Below, piece by piece: positions 1-9,609 of a stretch of 40,885 nt of DNA (its first letter is position 1; each line of letters begins with the position of its first letter). The notes under the pieces were generated by a model, which did no database searches, had not been told where the DNA came from, and worked only from the letters and a program-made list of their open reading frames with translations. Source of the DNA: Eubacteriales bacterium (GTDB lineage: Bacteria > Bacillota > Clostridia > Saccharofermentanales > DTU023); the NCBI GenBank assembly GCA_030537525.1, contig JAUNVU010000008.1:1-40885 (forward strand), given 5' to 3'. The translations under genes were made by a program, and so were the position numbers.

Positions 1-1
1 A

Positions 2-1393
2 ACCCCTGCTACTACTAAGACTGTAGTCTATCGCTTTATCTTCGAAAACACAGGCAACACAGAGCTTAGCAAGTTTGTTCTGAACGATGAGAAACTTGGC
101 ATAGTAAACAAGACTGTGCTTGAAAATGTTATCTTGCAACCAGGTGATCGAGCGATACATGAAGAAACTGTAGAAATTCCTGTTTCAGGTGATAATCTGG
201 GCGAGAACTTCATTAATACTGCCAGTGGCTTCGCTACAAGTAGTACAGGACAGGAGGTTTTCTCGGAGGGTAGTTGGACTATTGCTTACGGTGATAAGGA
301 TATTCCAGTACCAGAGGGCGAAGAGCTAAGTAGCTATACCTTCCAGAAGAGCAGTCGAGAAAAAACTGCGAAAGTGGGTGAAAAGGTACATTTCCTCTTT
401 ACCTATGAGAACACGGGTACAGTTACCATCCAGAATCTAACCCTAACGGACGTATTCTTAGGCATTGAAGATCAGATCATCTTTGCGGAGTTAAAGCCTG
501 GGGAACGCATGACGTATATGGTTGAGCATACTGTAAGCGAAGATGATGTGAAAAAACCTGAAACAGGAGCTGATGGCAAACCTAAAATTTACAATATAGC
601 AACTAGTAATGGTAAGGTGCCGGAGGATCCCAATGATCCCAATAACCCACCACCTCTAACACCTCCACCACCATCAGAACATGAGATTCCTCTGGATGAT
701 CCTGATGATGGAACGACAATTGAAGATCCTGTGGCCAAGTTGGAGTTTGAAAAGACTGCAAAATGCGACACCTTGAAAATTCAAACGCCCACGCCCACTA
801 TTACCAAAGACGATATTGGTAAGAGCATAATCTATCGCTTTATATATACCAACAGCGGTAACGTAGAATTGTTTAATCTAGAATTGCTCGATCCTAAGTT
901 AAAACTTCATGTAATAGCTTTCGAATCGATTCTACCGGGCGAGGTCAGAATATATGAGTATCCATATCAGATCACAGAGGCTGACCTCAAACAGGATCAA
1001 TTGAGTAACATTGCCTCAGCCGATGCTGACTTACCTGAAGGAACTAAGATACCTGATAGTGGAAATGATATACCAGTAATTCCGATCCCCGATCCCGATC
1101 CTGTTCCTGAGGACCCTGTTGATGTTCCAGAGGAACCCACGCCGACAATTCCTCAAGAGGAGGACACGGGCATTGGTGAAGAGTTCCCGTATTGGTTAGA
1201 CCACGGTCACGGGTACGATTACAGTGTGGTTATGCCAAAGGCAAAAACAGAGACAGCTAGCAAAACAAGCGATCCGAAATGGTCGTCGGTAGCTGTTCCA
1301 ATAACGGGAGAGAATAGAGAGATTACCGTAGGCATTAGTCTCATGGCTTTATTGGCTGCCGCCTGTTTGATGATGCTGAGGAAACGTCATTAG
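2..1393 (+). CDS. Wall-anchored surface protein, 3' part (5' end outside window)
   Basis: The reading frame is open from base 2, so the gene starts upstream of the window. The visible protein has about 463 residues. It holds at least three copies of a beta-rich module of the DUF11 or isopeptide-adhesin type. Each copy carries a phrase like YRF.(F/Y).N(T/S)GN, then a leucine-rich strand, then L.PGE/D; they begin near bases 35, 395 and 830. Acidic, proline-rich linkers separate them (bases 610-730 and 1080-1150). The C-terminus has VPITGE, a hydrophobic segment and the tail RKRH, which is a sortase sorting signal of LPXTG type with V at the first position. The protein is therefore predicted to be covalently attached to peptidoglycan and exposed at the surface. 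Its ligand is unknown. A terminator follows, so it is transcribed separately from the str operon. Confidence 0.85.
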   Translation, partial: TPATTKTVVYRFIFENTGNTELSKFVLNDEKLGIVNKTVLENVILQPGDRAIHEETVEIPVSGDNLGENFINTASGFATSSTGQEVFSEGSWTIAYGDKDIPVPEGEELSSYTFQKSSREKTAKVGEKVHFLFTYENTGTVTIQNLTLTDVFLGIEDQIIFAELKPGERMTYMVEHTVSEDDVKKPETGADGKPKIYNIATSNGKVPEDPNDPNNPPPLTPPPPSEHEIPLDDPDDGTTIEDPVAKLEFEKTAKCDTLKIQTPTPTITKDDIGKSIIYRFIYTNSGNVELFNLELLDPKLKLHVIAFESILPGEVRIYEYPYQITEADLKQDQLSNIASADADLPEGTKIPDSGNDIPVIPIPDPDPVPEDPVDVPEEPTPTIPQEEDTGIGEEFPYWLDHGHGYDYSVVMPKAKTETASKTSDPKWSSVAVPITGENREITVGISLMALLAAACLMMLRKRH

Positions 1394-1426
1394 GCGAGCA
1401 GGTATAGAGCAGATTTGCTAATACAG

Positions 1427-1467
1427 GAGCTACCTCAAAGCGCAATTGTGCGCAGAGGTAGCTCTTT
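1427..1467 (+). terminator. Rho-independent terminator after surface protein gene
   Basis: A 10-bp stem, GAGCTACCTC with GAGGTAGCTC, encloses a second stem GCGCA/TGCGC and is followed by TTT. It lies 34 bases after the stop codon of the surface protein gene. The T-run is short, but the stem is long. Confidence 0.75.
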
Positions 1468-1481
1468 AGTTTAAAAAATAC

Positions 1482-1510
1482 TTGATAAGTGAATTTTGTT
1501 TTGCTATTAT
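1482..1510 (+). promoter_or_regulatory. Promoter of the str operon
   Basis: The -35 is TTGATA (1482-1487) and the -10 is TATTAT (1505-1510), 17 bases apart, with an extended -10 TGC just before. Transcription should begin near 1517, giving a leader of about 124 bases before rpsL. That leader contains a weak interrupted hairpin (GCTT/AAGC and AAAC/GTTT, 1581-1608), which may or may not be regulatory. Confidence 0.75.
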
Positions 1511-1640
1511 TAATTGCCTTGCCAGATTTAGGCGTTTTTTTGTGAGCTTAATTTGCTCCTTAAAATCAAGACTAATAAGTGCTTAAACTATATGAGTTTA
1601 ACTTAAGCGGCAAGAGTTTAAAATGAAGGAGGAGTACCGG

Positions 1641-2063
1641 ATGCCAACTTTCAACCAATTGGTGAAGCAAGGGCGCCACAGCAAGGTCGAGAAATCGAAG
1701 TCACCAGCTCTCGGCGTGGGCATGAACACACTAAAGAAGCGTCGTTCATATTATAATTCCCCGCAGAAGCGCGGTGTCTGCACAGTCGTTAAGACCGAAA
1801 CCCCGAAGAAGCCGAATTCAGCTCTTCGAAAGATTGCTCGTGTGCGACTGACCAACCAGGCAGAAGTATCAGCCTACATCCCCGGTATCGGCCACAACCT
1901 ACAAGAACATAGCGTTGTCCTGATTCGCGGTGGACGTGTTAAGGACCTGCCAGGTGTTCGTTATCACATCGTACGTGGTACCTTAGATGCTGCTGGCGTT
2001 ACAGATCGTAAGCAGGGCCGCTCTAAGTACGGCGCCAAGAGACCCAAGAGCGCAACGCGCTAA
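1641..2063 (+). CDS. rpsL: 30S ribosomal protein S12
   Basis: A 140-residue S12 protein, part of the decoding centre of the small ribosomal subunit. The block [11 protein letters not shown] and the block [20 protein letters not shown] are nearly identical to known S12 proteins. The lysine in PKKPNS, where streptomycin-resistance substitutions occur in other species, is wild type. I chose ATG at 1641 because AAGGAGGAG (1626-1634) sits just before it; an in-frame ATG at 1623 lies upstream of that site and would add six non-conserved residues. It is the first gene of the rpsL-rpsG-fusA-tuf operon. The call is very safe. Confidence 0.98.
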   Translation: MPTFNQLVKQGRHSKVEKSKSPALGVGMNTLKKRRSYYNSPQKRGVCTVVKTETPKKPNSALRKIARVRLTNQAEVSAYIPGIGHNLQEHSVVLIRGGRVKDLPGVRYHIVRGTLDAAGVTDRKQGRSKYGAKRPKSATR

Positions 2064-2095
2064 AGTCAGCTCACGATCGGTTGCCACGAATATCA

Positions 2096-2126
2096 GAAGA
2101 CCGGACTCCTAAATTCCGGCCTCTTC
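2096..2126 (+). promoter_or_regulatory. Hairpin in the rpsL-rpsG intergenic region
   Basis: GAAGACCGGA pairs with TCCGG-CC-TCTTC, making two 5-bp stems with a CC bulge and a 9-base loop. No T-run follows, so it is not a simple terminator. In E. coli, S7 binds the rpsL-rpsG spacer and represses translation. This hairpin is a candidate for such a site or for RNA processing; that role is inferred from position only. A second small hairpin (CGGC/GCCG, 2161-2172) lies closer to rpsG. Confidence 0.4.
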
Positions 2127-2196
2127 TAGTGTGACACATATAAGTGAGTACCTTTGATTTCGGCAAGAGCCGCATAATCAAGAAAGGAGGGAAGCA

Positions 2197-2667
2197 ATGC
2201 CAAGAAAAGGCCGTGTCGCGAAACGCGAAGTTCTTCCAGATCCCAAATACCATGATGTAAAGGTCGCCAAGCTGATCAACAATGTCATGCTTGACGGCAA
2301 GAAGGGCTTAGCCCAGAAGATCGTCTATGATGCCTTCGACTTAATTCAAGAGAAGGCTAGTCAGGATGCCCTGGAAGTATTTGCTAAGGCTATGGAAAAT
2401 GTCATGCCACAACTTGAAGTTAAAGCACGTAGAGTTGGTGGTTCAAACTATCAGGTGCCGATGGAAGTCCGCCCTGAACGTCGACAGACCCTAGCATTCC
2501 GCTGGCTTGTCAATGCTGCAAGAAATAGAAGTGAGCGTTCCATGAGTGAACGTCTTGCCAATGAACTCTTAGATGCAGCTGAAGGCAATGGTGCAGCTTT
2601 CAAACGTAAAGAAGAAATGCATAGAATGGCCGAGGCCAACCGTGCCTTTGCCCATTTCCGCTGGTAG
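2197..2667 (+). CDS. rpsG: 30S ribosomal protein S7
   Basis: A 156-residue protein, the usual S7 length. It begins [16 protein letters not shown] and carries the conserved block [17 protein letters not shown], followed by a basic C-terminal half ending [16 protein letters not shown]7 binds the 3' major domain of 16S rRNA and starts assembly of the 30S head. AAAGGAGG (2183-2190) precedes the ATG at a good distance. It is the second gene of the str operon, 133 bases after rpsL and 47 bases before fusA. Confidence 0.98.
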   Translation: MPRKGRVAKREVLPDPKYHDVKVAKLINNVMLDGKKGLAQKIVYDAFDLIQEKASQDALEVFAKAMENVMPQLEVKARRVGGSNYQVPMEVRPERRQTLAFRWLVNAARNRSERSMSERLANELLDAAEGNGAAFKRKEEMHRMAEANRAFAHFRW

Positions 2668-2714
2668 TTATCAAACGAACAGCGCGAGTTTAAGAAAAGA
2701 AGGATAAGAAATTT

Positions 2715-4784
2715 ATGCCCAGAGAATTCTCATTAGAGAATACGAGAAATATCGGTATCATGGCCCACATCGATGCCGGCAAGACTACTACCACAGAGCG
2801 TATCCTCTACTACACCGGTAAGATCCATCGCCTCGGTGAAACGCACGAGGGTGCGGCTACCATGGACTGGATGGAGCAGGAGCAGGAGCGTGGTATTACC
2901 ATTACCTCCGCAGCAACCACAGCCCAGTGGAAGAAATGCCGGATTAATATTATCGATACCCCAGGCCACGTTGACTTTACGGTTGAGGTTGAGCGTTCAC
3001 TGCGCGTCTTGGATGGTGCAGTGACGGTTTTCTGTGCCAAGTCAGGTGTTGAGCCGCAGACGGAAACTGTCTGGCGTCAGGCCGATACCTACAAGGTACC
3101 CCGCCTAGCCTATGTCAATAAGATGGACATTACAGGTGCCGATTTCTTCCGCGCCGTGCAGACTATGAAGGATCGTCTCGGCTGTAATGCCGTGCCCATT
3201 CAACTGCCAATTGGTAAAGAAGACAATTTTACAGGCATCATCGACTTAATCGAGATGAAGGCCGACCTCTATCATGACGAGGATCTGGGTAAGTCAATTA
3301 CTGAAGCTGAGATTCCCGAGGATATGATGGAGCTTGCTCAGGAGTATCACGAAAAAATGGTCGAGGCAATAGCCGAGACTGATGATGCTCTATCTGAGAA
3401 GTTCATCATGGAAGAAGAGATTACCATTCCAGAGTTAAAGGCTGCCCTACGACGCGCCACTTTGAGCACTGAAATTATCCCAGTGACCTGTGGTTCATCT
3501 TACAAGAACAAGGGCGTTCAGCTCTTGCTTGATGCTGTTGTAGACCTCATGCCTTCACCTCTAGATATCCCACCAATTGAGGGTATCAATCCCGATAATG
3601 GTGAGGAAGATGTCCGCCGCGCCTCGGATGAGGAGCCGTTCTCGGCTTTGGCCTTCAAGATTGCAACAGATCCATACGTCGGTAAATTATGTTTCTTCAG
3701 AGTTTATTCAGGCGTCTTGGAATCAGGCTCCTATGTACTTAATAGCAGTACTGGTAAACGCGAGCGCATCGGTAGAATTCTGATGATGCACGCCAACCAC
3801 CGTGAAGAGGTGCAGAGTGTCAACGCAGGCGATATTGCCGCCGCTGTTGGCCTGAAGGAAACCTCTACTGGCGATACTCTCTGTGACCAGAAAGCACCAA
3901 TTATTTTGGAGTCAATGGAATTCCCAGAACCCGTCATCTCCGTCGCTATTGAGCCGAAGTCGAAGGCTTCACAGGAGAAGATGGTCATCGCCTTGGCTAA
4001 GTTGGCCGAAGAGGATCCCACCTTCAAGACTCACACTGATGCCGAGACAGGCCAAACCTTGATCTCTGGTATGGGTGAGTTACACCTCGACATTATTGTT
4101 GACCGCCTCTTCCGTGAGTTTAAGGTTGAGGCCAATGTCGGCAAGCCCCGTGTCGCCTATAAAGAGAGCATCACTAAGCCAGCGAGAGCCGAAGGCAAGT
4201 TTGTCCGCCAGTCTGGTGGTCATGGCCAATATGGTCACGCCGTTATCGAAATCGAGCCTCTAGAATCTGGTGAGGGCTACGAATTTGTCGACAAGACAAT
4301 CGGTGGTTCAGTACCTAAAGAATTTATCAAGGCTGTAGACGAAGGTATTCAAGAGGCTATGAAGGGTGGCGTCATTGCTGGTTATCCAGTTGTGGACATC
4401 AGAGTCACCCTGGTCGATGGTTCATCGCATGAAGTTGACTCCTCAGAAATGGCCTTCAGAATCGCTGGTTCAATGGCACTCAAGAATGCTATGCGCTTAG
4501 CAGGTCCCGTTCTCCTCGAGCCAATCATGAAGGTCGACGTAGTCGCACCAGAAGAGTACCTCGGTGATGTTATGGGTGACCTCTCAGCTCGTCGTGGTCA
4601 AATCCAAGGTAACGAGCTACAAGGCAAGAGCATGGCTGTGGAAGCCTTCGTGCCACTTTCAGAGATGTTTGGTTACGCAACAACCCTGCGTTCAAATACC
4701 CAGGGACGCGGCACCTTCGTCATGCAGATATCACATTTCGACCAAGTGCCAAAAGGCATGATGGAAGATTTGGCAAGCAACTAA
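2715..4784 (+). CDS. fusA: Translation elongation factor G
   Basis: A 689-residue EF-G, the GTPase that drives translocation of tRNA and mRNA on the ribosome. The G-domain has [10 protein letters not shown] (residues 17-26), RGITI (58-62), DTPGH (80-84, with the catalytic His84) and NKMD (134-137). The C-terminal domains include [11 protein letters not shown] and the [12 protein letters not shown] region typical of domain V. The length is normal and no key residue is missing. AGAAGGA (2697-2703) precedes the ATG. It is co-transcribed with rpsL, rpsG and probably tuf. A second, diverged EF-G-like gene lies at 13582-15663. Confidence 0.98.
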   Translation: MPREFSLENTRNIGIMAHIDAGKTTTTERILYYTGKIHRLGETHEGAATMDWMEQEQERGITITSAATTAQWKKCRINIIDTPGHVDFTVEVERSLRVLDGAVTVFCAKSGVEPQTETVWRQADTYKVPRLAYVNKMDITGADFFRAVQTMKDRLGCNAVPIQLPIGKEDNFTGIIDLIEMKADLYHDEDLGKSITEAEIPEDMMELAQEYHEKMVEAIAETDDALSEKFIMEEEITIPELKAALRRATLSTEIIPVTCGSSYKNKGVQLLLDAVVDLMPSPLDIPPIEGINPDNGEEDVRRASDEEPFSALAFKIATDPYVGKLCFFRVYSGVLESGSYVLNSSTGKRERIGRILMMHANHREEVQSVNAGDIAAAVGLKETSTGDTLCDQKAPIILESMEFPEPVISVAIEPKSKASQEKMVIALAKLAEEDPTFKTHTDAETGQTLISGMGELHLDIIVDRLFREFKVEANVGKPRVAYKESITKPARAEGKFVRQSGGHGQYGHAVIEIEPLESGEGYEFVDKTIGGSVPKEFIKAVDEGIQEAMKGGVIAGYPVVDIRVTLVDGSSHEVDSSEMAFRIAGSMALKNAMRLAGPVLLEPIMKVDVVAPEEYLGDVMGDLSARRGQIQGNELQGKSMAVEAFVPLSEMFGYATTLRSNTQGRGTFVMQISHFDQVPKGMMEDLASN

Positions 4785-4806
4785 AATATCTATATAATTA
4801 AGAAGA

Positions 4807-4835
4807 TTGCCAATAATTGCTCTCTGTGCCAAAAT
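4807..4835 (+). promoter_or_regulatory. Possible internal promoter for tuf
   Basis: TTGCCA (4807-4812) and CAAAAT (4830-4835) are 17 bases apart, with an extended TGC before the -10. It lies in the 120-base fusA-tuf spacer. Separate extra transcription of tuf is known in other Bacillota and would fit the high demand for EF-Tu. The -10 matches only four of six bases, so this is moderate support. Confidence 0.45.
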
Positions 4836-4904
4836 GGCCATTGAGCATTGACAGTGCAAAAGCTCTCAAAGAGAAGCTTAAAAATCCTAAGGAGGATTAA
4901 ATCA

Positions 4905-6104
<1,200 letters not shown>

Positions 6105-6125
6105 TTAGACTAAAACTTAAAATAC

Positions 6126-6158
6126 AAGCCTCTCAGCCTAGAGTTGAGAGGCTTTTTT
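6126..6158 (+). terminator. Rho-independent terminator of the str operon
   Basis: A perfect 10-bp stem, AAGCCTCTCA with TGAGAGGCTT, is followed by a T-run, 21 bases after the tuf stop codon. Confidence 0.92.
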
Positions 6159-6177
6159 CCGCTTAATGGAGTCAATT

Positions 6178-6186
6178 TGTGATAAT
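6178..6186 (+). promoter_or_regulatory. Possible extended -10 promoter for fprA
   Basis: TGT followed by GATAAT (6181-6186) forms an extended -10 site 41 bases before the fprA start codon. No good -35 is seen at the usual distance, where the DNA is the tail of the tuf terminator. It is the best promoter candidate in this gap. Confidence 0.35.
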
Positions 6187-6227
6187 CTAAAAGGGCAATT
6201 AAAACTCGGAGAAAGCGAGGTAAATAT

Positions 6228-7439
6228 ATGAATCAAGTTTATAAAGTTCAAGAAGGTCTCTATTATATTGGCGGTATTGACCGCCGATTACAACGTTTTG
6301 AGAATATCCATCCTGTGCCTCAGGGCGTCACCTACAATTCATATTTGATCAAGGATGAGAAGAACTGCCTGATGGATGGCGTCGATAAGGCAATAGGCGA
6401 GCTCTTCATTGAGAATATCGATGCCGTTTTAGATGGGGAACCTCTAGATTACATGGTAGTCAACCATGTCGAACCAGATCATTGTCAGACAATTCGTCTG
6501 GTATTAGATCTTCATCCAGAAGCCGTCTTGTTAACCAATGCCAAGGCGATTAAATTTCTCGAACAGTTTTATCCCTATGACTTTGCAAGTCGTGCCCAGC
6601 TGATCAAGGACAAGGATGTCATAGATCTCGGCAAGCACAAATTAGAGTTCGTCCAAGCTGCTAATGTCCACTGGCCAGAAGTTACGATGGTCTACGAGCA
6701 GACGGAGAAGTGGCTGTTCTCAGCTGATGCCTTTGGCTCTTTTAAGGCGTTCGACGGTGCTCTCTTTGCCGATCAGACCAATTGGGAGCGTGACTGGCTT
6801 GACGAGTTCAGACGCTATTATGTCAATATCGTTGGTAAATTCGGCGGTCCAGTTAATAAGCTATTAGACAAGCTCAGTGACCGAGAGATCAAGATGATCT
6901 TGCCTCTACACGCTCTGATGTTCAGGACAGCTGAAACTATTGGTAAGGCTATCGATAAGTATCGTCACTGGGCTAGCTACGAAGCCGAGGAACAAGGTGT
7001 AGTCATCGTCTACGGCTCACTCTACGAGAATTCTATGATGACTGCCGACCGCCTAGCGCGTGAACTGGTTGACCGTGGTGTCAGGGAAGTCAGAGTATTT
7101 GATGTCTCGGGTACAGACTATTCAAGCATCATTGCGCAGTGCTTCCGCCTGTCTAATGCAGTTTTTGTCTGTAATAACTACAATACTGAGCTCTTCCCCA
7201 ATATGGATGCCTTCCTGCGTGAGCTAGTCATGCTGAACTGGGACAATCACAATTTCTCCTTGATTGGCAATGGTAGCTGGGGCGGCAAGGGTATTAAGAT
7301 TGCTGAAGAGATACTCGCCAGAGCGAAGAAACTTGAGAAGGTTGGTGAGACGGTCCAAACGCTTGGTTCTCTATCTGAAGAAACTCTGCCAGAGCTCGAG
7401 AAGCTCGCTGATGACATTGTTGCCAGCTTAAAGAAGTAA
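6228..7439 (+). CDS. fprA: Flavodiiron protein (A-type flavoprotein, FprA/NorV-like)
   Basis: A 403-residue two-domain protein. The N-terminal metallo-beta-lactamase-like domain has the diiron motif H80-x-E82-x-D84-H85, then further likely ligands in VHWPE (about 149), SADAF (about 167) and PLHALMFR. The C-terminal third is flavodoxin-like and starts VVIVYGSLYENSMM, an FMN phosphate-binding loop. Family members reduce O2 to water or NO to N2O using electrons from rubredoxin or a reductase, and protect anaerobes from oxidative or nitrosative stress. No rubredoxin domain is fused and no rubredoxin gene is next to it. It stands alone between two terminators, so it is probably monocistronic. Which substrate it prefers cannot be read from the sequence. 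Confidence 0.92.
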   Translation: MNQVYKVQEGLYYIGGIDRRLQRFENIHPVPQGVTYNSYLIKDEKNCLMDGVDKAIGELFIENIDAVLDGEPLDYMVVNHVEPDHCQTIRLVLDLHPEAVLLTNAKAIKFLEQFYPYDFASRAQLIKDKDVIDLGKHKLEFVQAANVHWPEVTMVYEQTEKWLFSADAFGSFKAFDGALFADQTNWERDWLDEFRRYYVNIVGKFGGPVNKLLDKLSDREIKMILPLHALMFRTAETIGKAIDKYRHWASYEAEEQGVVIVYGSLYENSMMTADRLARELVDRGVREVRVFDVSGTDYSSIIAQCFRLSNAVFVCNNYNTELFPNMDAFLRELVMLNWDNHNFSLIGNGSWGGKGIKIAEEILARAKKLEKVGETVQTLGSLSEETLPELEKLADDIVASLKK

Positions 7440-7500
7440 GACGGAAGAACAAGCAGTCTGATAGAGATTCAGTAATTAGCTTTAGTAGACTGAAATTAAG

Positions 7501-7528
7501 AGACCCGCAGATTTGTGCGGGTCTTTAT
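7501..7528. terminator. Terminator between convergent genes
   Basis: AGACCCGCA pairs with TGCGGGTCT, followed by TTATTA on the plus strand. It lies between fprA and the minus-strand PLP enzyme gene. The plus-strand T-run is modest and the minus-strand one weaker, so it serves fprA mainly and perhaps both. Confidence 0.75.
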
Positions 7529-7540
7529 TACTGTGTTTAA

Positions 7541-8776
7541 CTAGATTTTAATAGAGTCGAAATCGAGATTTGGATCTGCGTCTAATTTGGCAAAAGTAGT
7601 ACCGATAATGGCCGCGGCTTTTGCCAATATTTCCTTGGACTGTGTAGCGGAATAAGAGCTGCGTAGGAGGCAGGAGTTCTCGTCGACGGCGGGCGGCAGC
7701 ACGGGATTGACGTAGACACCAGCGGTGAGGAGGGCCTGTGCCGAATAGAGGGTGCGAGCGGGGTTGCCGCTGAGAATGGCGATAATGGGGATGATGTCGT
7801 TGCCCTTGTCTAGGAGTTTGACGGCTGGGTATTTCTGAAGTTCTGCCCACATGAAGCGGCTATTTTCTTGCACCTGAGTTACTCGCTCAGGTTCGCTGGC
7901 GAGGATCTCTTGGGCGGCGAGGGCGCTGGCGGCCATGGCTGGCGAGATGCTTGCACTGAAGATGAAAGGACGCGAAACGTGCTTGATATAGTTTATGACG
8001 TCGGCGCTTCCCGCCACGCAACCACCGAGCGAGGCATAAGATTTGGAGAAAGTATTCATGATGAGGTCAACCTCAGCCTCAAGGCCGAAGTGCTCCGCCG
8101 TACCAGCGCCGCTGGCACCGAGAACGCCGAGTCCGTGGGCGTCATCGATCAGGATGCGGGCATTGTACTGGCGGGCGAGGTCGACGATCTCGGGGAGCTT
8201 GCAGATCTCACCTTCCATGCTAAAAACGCCATCACTGACGATGAGGATGCCAGCTTCCTTGCTTCCACTTCCACGGATCCTCCTCAGAAGTCGCTCGAGT
8301 TCACCCATATCGCTGTGGGCGTACTTATAGGTCTTGGCGAAGGATAGACGGCAGGCATCGTTGATGCTAGCGTGGTTGAGTGCGTCGGAGAGAATATAAT
8401 CGTTGCGACCAGCAATGGCAGAGATGATGCCGAGGTTGGACTGGAAGCCCGTCGAAAAGCAGAGACAGGCCTCTTTCTTGAGGAAGCGAGCCTGGGCTTC
8501 TTCAAGTTTCCTGTGTAGATCGAGATTACCGTTGAGGAAGCGAGAGCCAGAGCAACCAGTACCGTAATGCTCAATACTGGCGATGGCAGCCGCCTTGACT
8601 CTGGGATCGGAGGTCAGCCCTAGGTAATTATTGGAACCGAGCATAATGACCTCATGCCCCTCCATGGTGACGACATTATCCTGGGCGGAGCTAATCTCGT
8701 GAAAATAAGGGTAGATGCCATATTGCTTGGCAATTTCCACGCGTTTATAAAGACGACACTTCTCGAAAATATCCAT
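7541..8776 (-). CDS. PLP-dependent alpha-oxoamine synthase, serine-palmitoyltransferase-like
   Basis: A 411-residue member of the alpha-oxoamine synthase family, whose members condense an amino acid with an acyl-CoA or acyl-ACP and release CO2. The PLP lysine is K245 in NTFSKSYASLGG. This TFSKS form, together with YPYFHEI (22-28), GTGCSGSRFLNG (72-83) and CFSTGFQSN, resembles what I recall of serine palmitoyltransferases such as the Bacteroides enzyme more than Kbl or BioF. A catalytic Asp/His pair is present in LIDDAHGLGV. The start codon lies 9 bases after the stop of the upstream reductase gene, with AGGAT overlapping that stop, so the two are translationally coupled. An automatic annotation would probably say glycine C-acetyltransferase. 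The family is certain; the acyl substrate and amino acid are not. Confidence 0.85.
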   Translation of the reverse strand: MDIFEKCRLYKRVEIAKQYGIYPYFHEISSAQDNVVTMEGHEVIMLGSNNYLGLTSDPRVKAAAIASIEHYGTGCSGSRFLNGNLDLHRKLEEAQARFLKKEACLCFSTGFQSNLGIISAIAGRNDYILSDALNHASINDACRLSFAKTYKYAHSDMGELERLLRRIRGSGSKEAGILIVSDGVFSMEGEICKLPEIVDLARQYNARILIDDAHGLGVLGASGAGTAEHFGLEAEVDLIMNTFSKSYASLGGCVAGSADVINYIKHVSRPFIFSASISPAMAASALAAQEILASEPERVTQVQENSRFMWAELQKYPAVKLLDKGNDIIPIIAILSGNPARTLYSAQALLTAGVYVNPVLPPAVDENSCLLRSSYSATQSKEILAKAAAIIGTTFAKLDADPNLDFDSIKI

Positions 8777-8785
8777 AAAACAATC

Positions 8786-9595
8786 CTATCTAGCGTAGAT
8801 GCGCCCGATTATATAATTGCTAAGTCGTACTGGCAAGATCTTTGCAAGTAGGAGTACCGCTCGGTATTTTAGTTCGAAGCCTCTCAAGGCTTTAGGTCGG
8901 CATCGCCGCTCTGAGAGCTTGACAATAGTCTGGGCTAGACCTTCTGGACTGCTGCCGCCGAGCTCGTCAGCAGCCATTTTAGCGATTGCACGGGCCGGCA
9001 TGTCGCCATATAAAACTTCTTCCTCGGGTCGCTTGGGATAGTCGCGGACGGCGGTGAAGCCCGTTGCCAGATCACCTGGCATGATCGCTGTAAACGACAG
9101 TCCTGCCGCCCTGAGCTCGTTATTCAAAGCGAGGGCCAGCTGATTGATCGCGGCCTTCGACATGGAGTAGAAGGCCTGGAATGGCAGTGCCAATTCGGCC
9201 GCCACTGAAGAAATGAAGAAGGTGCGGCCGCGGCTTATACGCAGCAGGGGGAGGGCAGCTTGAACCGTCCGCACTGCGCCAAAAAGATTGACAGCAAATT
9301 GCTGTTGCATAGTGGCATCGTCTGTACACTCGATGGCGCCTGCGATTCCGTAGCCTGCGCTGACGACCAAGACGTCAATTCCAGTCATTCCGTCAAGTTC
9401 AGCCGTCAATTGGGCAAAAGCCGCACGCACACTCTCCACTTGACTGACGTCTGCTGTGATATGCCGAATTCCTGGCTGATCTTCACCACTACGACTGAGT
9501 TCGAATACCTGATAGCCCGCCTGGGTGAAGGCTAGGGCGCAAGCGCGCCCTATACCCGAGGAACCACCCGTAATGACAGCAACTTTTCTCGACAT
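8786..9595 (-). CDS. Short-chain dehydrogenase/reductase, possible 3-ketosphinganine-type reductase
   Basis: A 269-residue classical SDR. It has TGGSSGIG (9-16) for NAD(P)H binding, a DV pair at 49-50, SAGYG at 79-83 in place of NNAG, and the catalytic residues S130, Y143 and K147 (YSMSK). The C-terminus has an amphipathic or hydrophobic stretch (LLLAKILPVRLSNYIIGR) of the kind found in SDRs that act on lipids. It lies between uraA and the serine-palmitoyltransferase-like gene, with 14- and 9-base gaps. A reductase of this class follows serine palmitoyltransferase in sphingoid-base synthesis, so the pair makes chemical sense. The substrate assignment is inference from that context. AGGAG (9602-9606) precedes the ATG. 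Confidence 0.8.
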   Translation of the reverse strand: MSRKVAVITGGSSGIGRACALAFTQAGYQVFELSRSGEDQPGIRHITADVSQVESVRAAFAQLTAELDGMTGIDVLVVSAGYGIAGAIECTDDATMQQQFAVNLFGAVRTVQAALPLLRISRGRTFFISSVAAELALPFQAFYSMSKAAINQLALALNNELRAAGLSFTAIMPGDLATGFTAVRDYPKRPEEEVLYGDMPARAIAKMAADELGGSSPEGLAQTIVKLSERRCRPKALRGFELKYRAVLLLAKILPVRLSNYIIGRIYAR

Positions 9596-9609
9596 ACAAA
9601 GCTCCTCGT

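Noticed and set aside
7868-8347. Open frame of 159 codons on the plus strand
   Set aside because: It is antisense to the conserved PLP enzyme gene, has no ribosome site and no recognisable motif.
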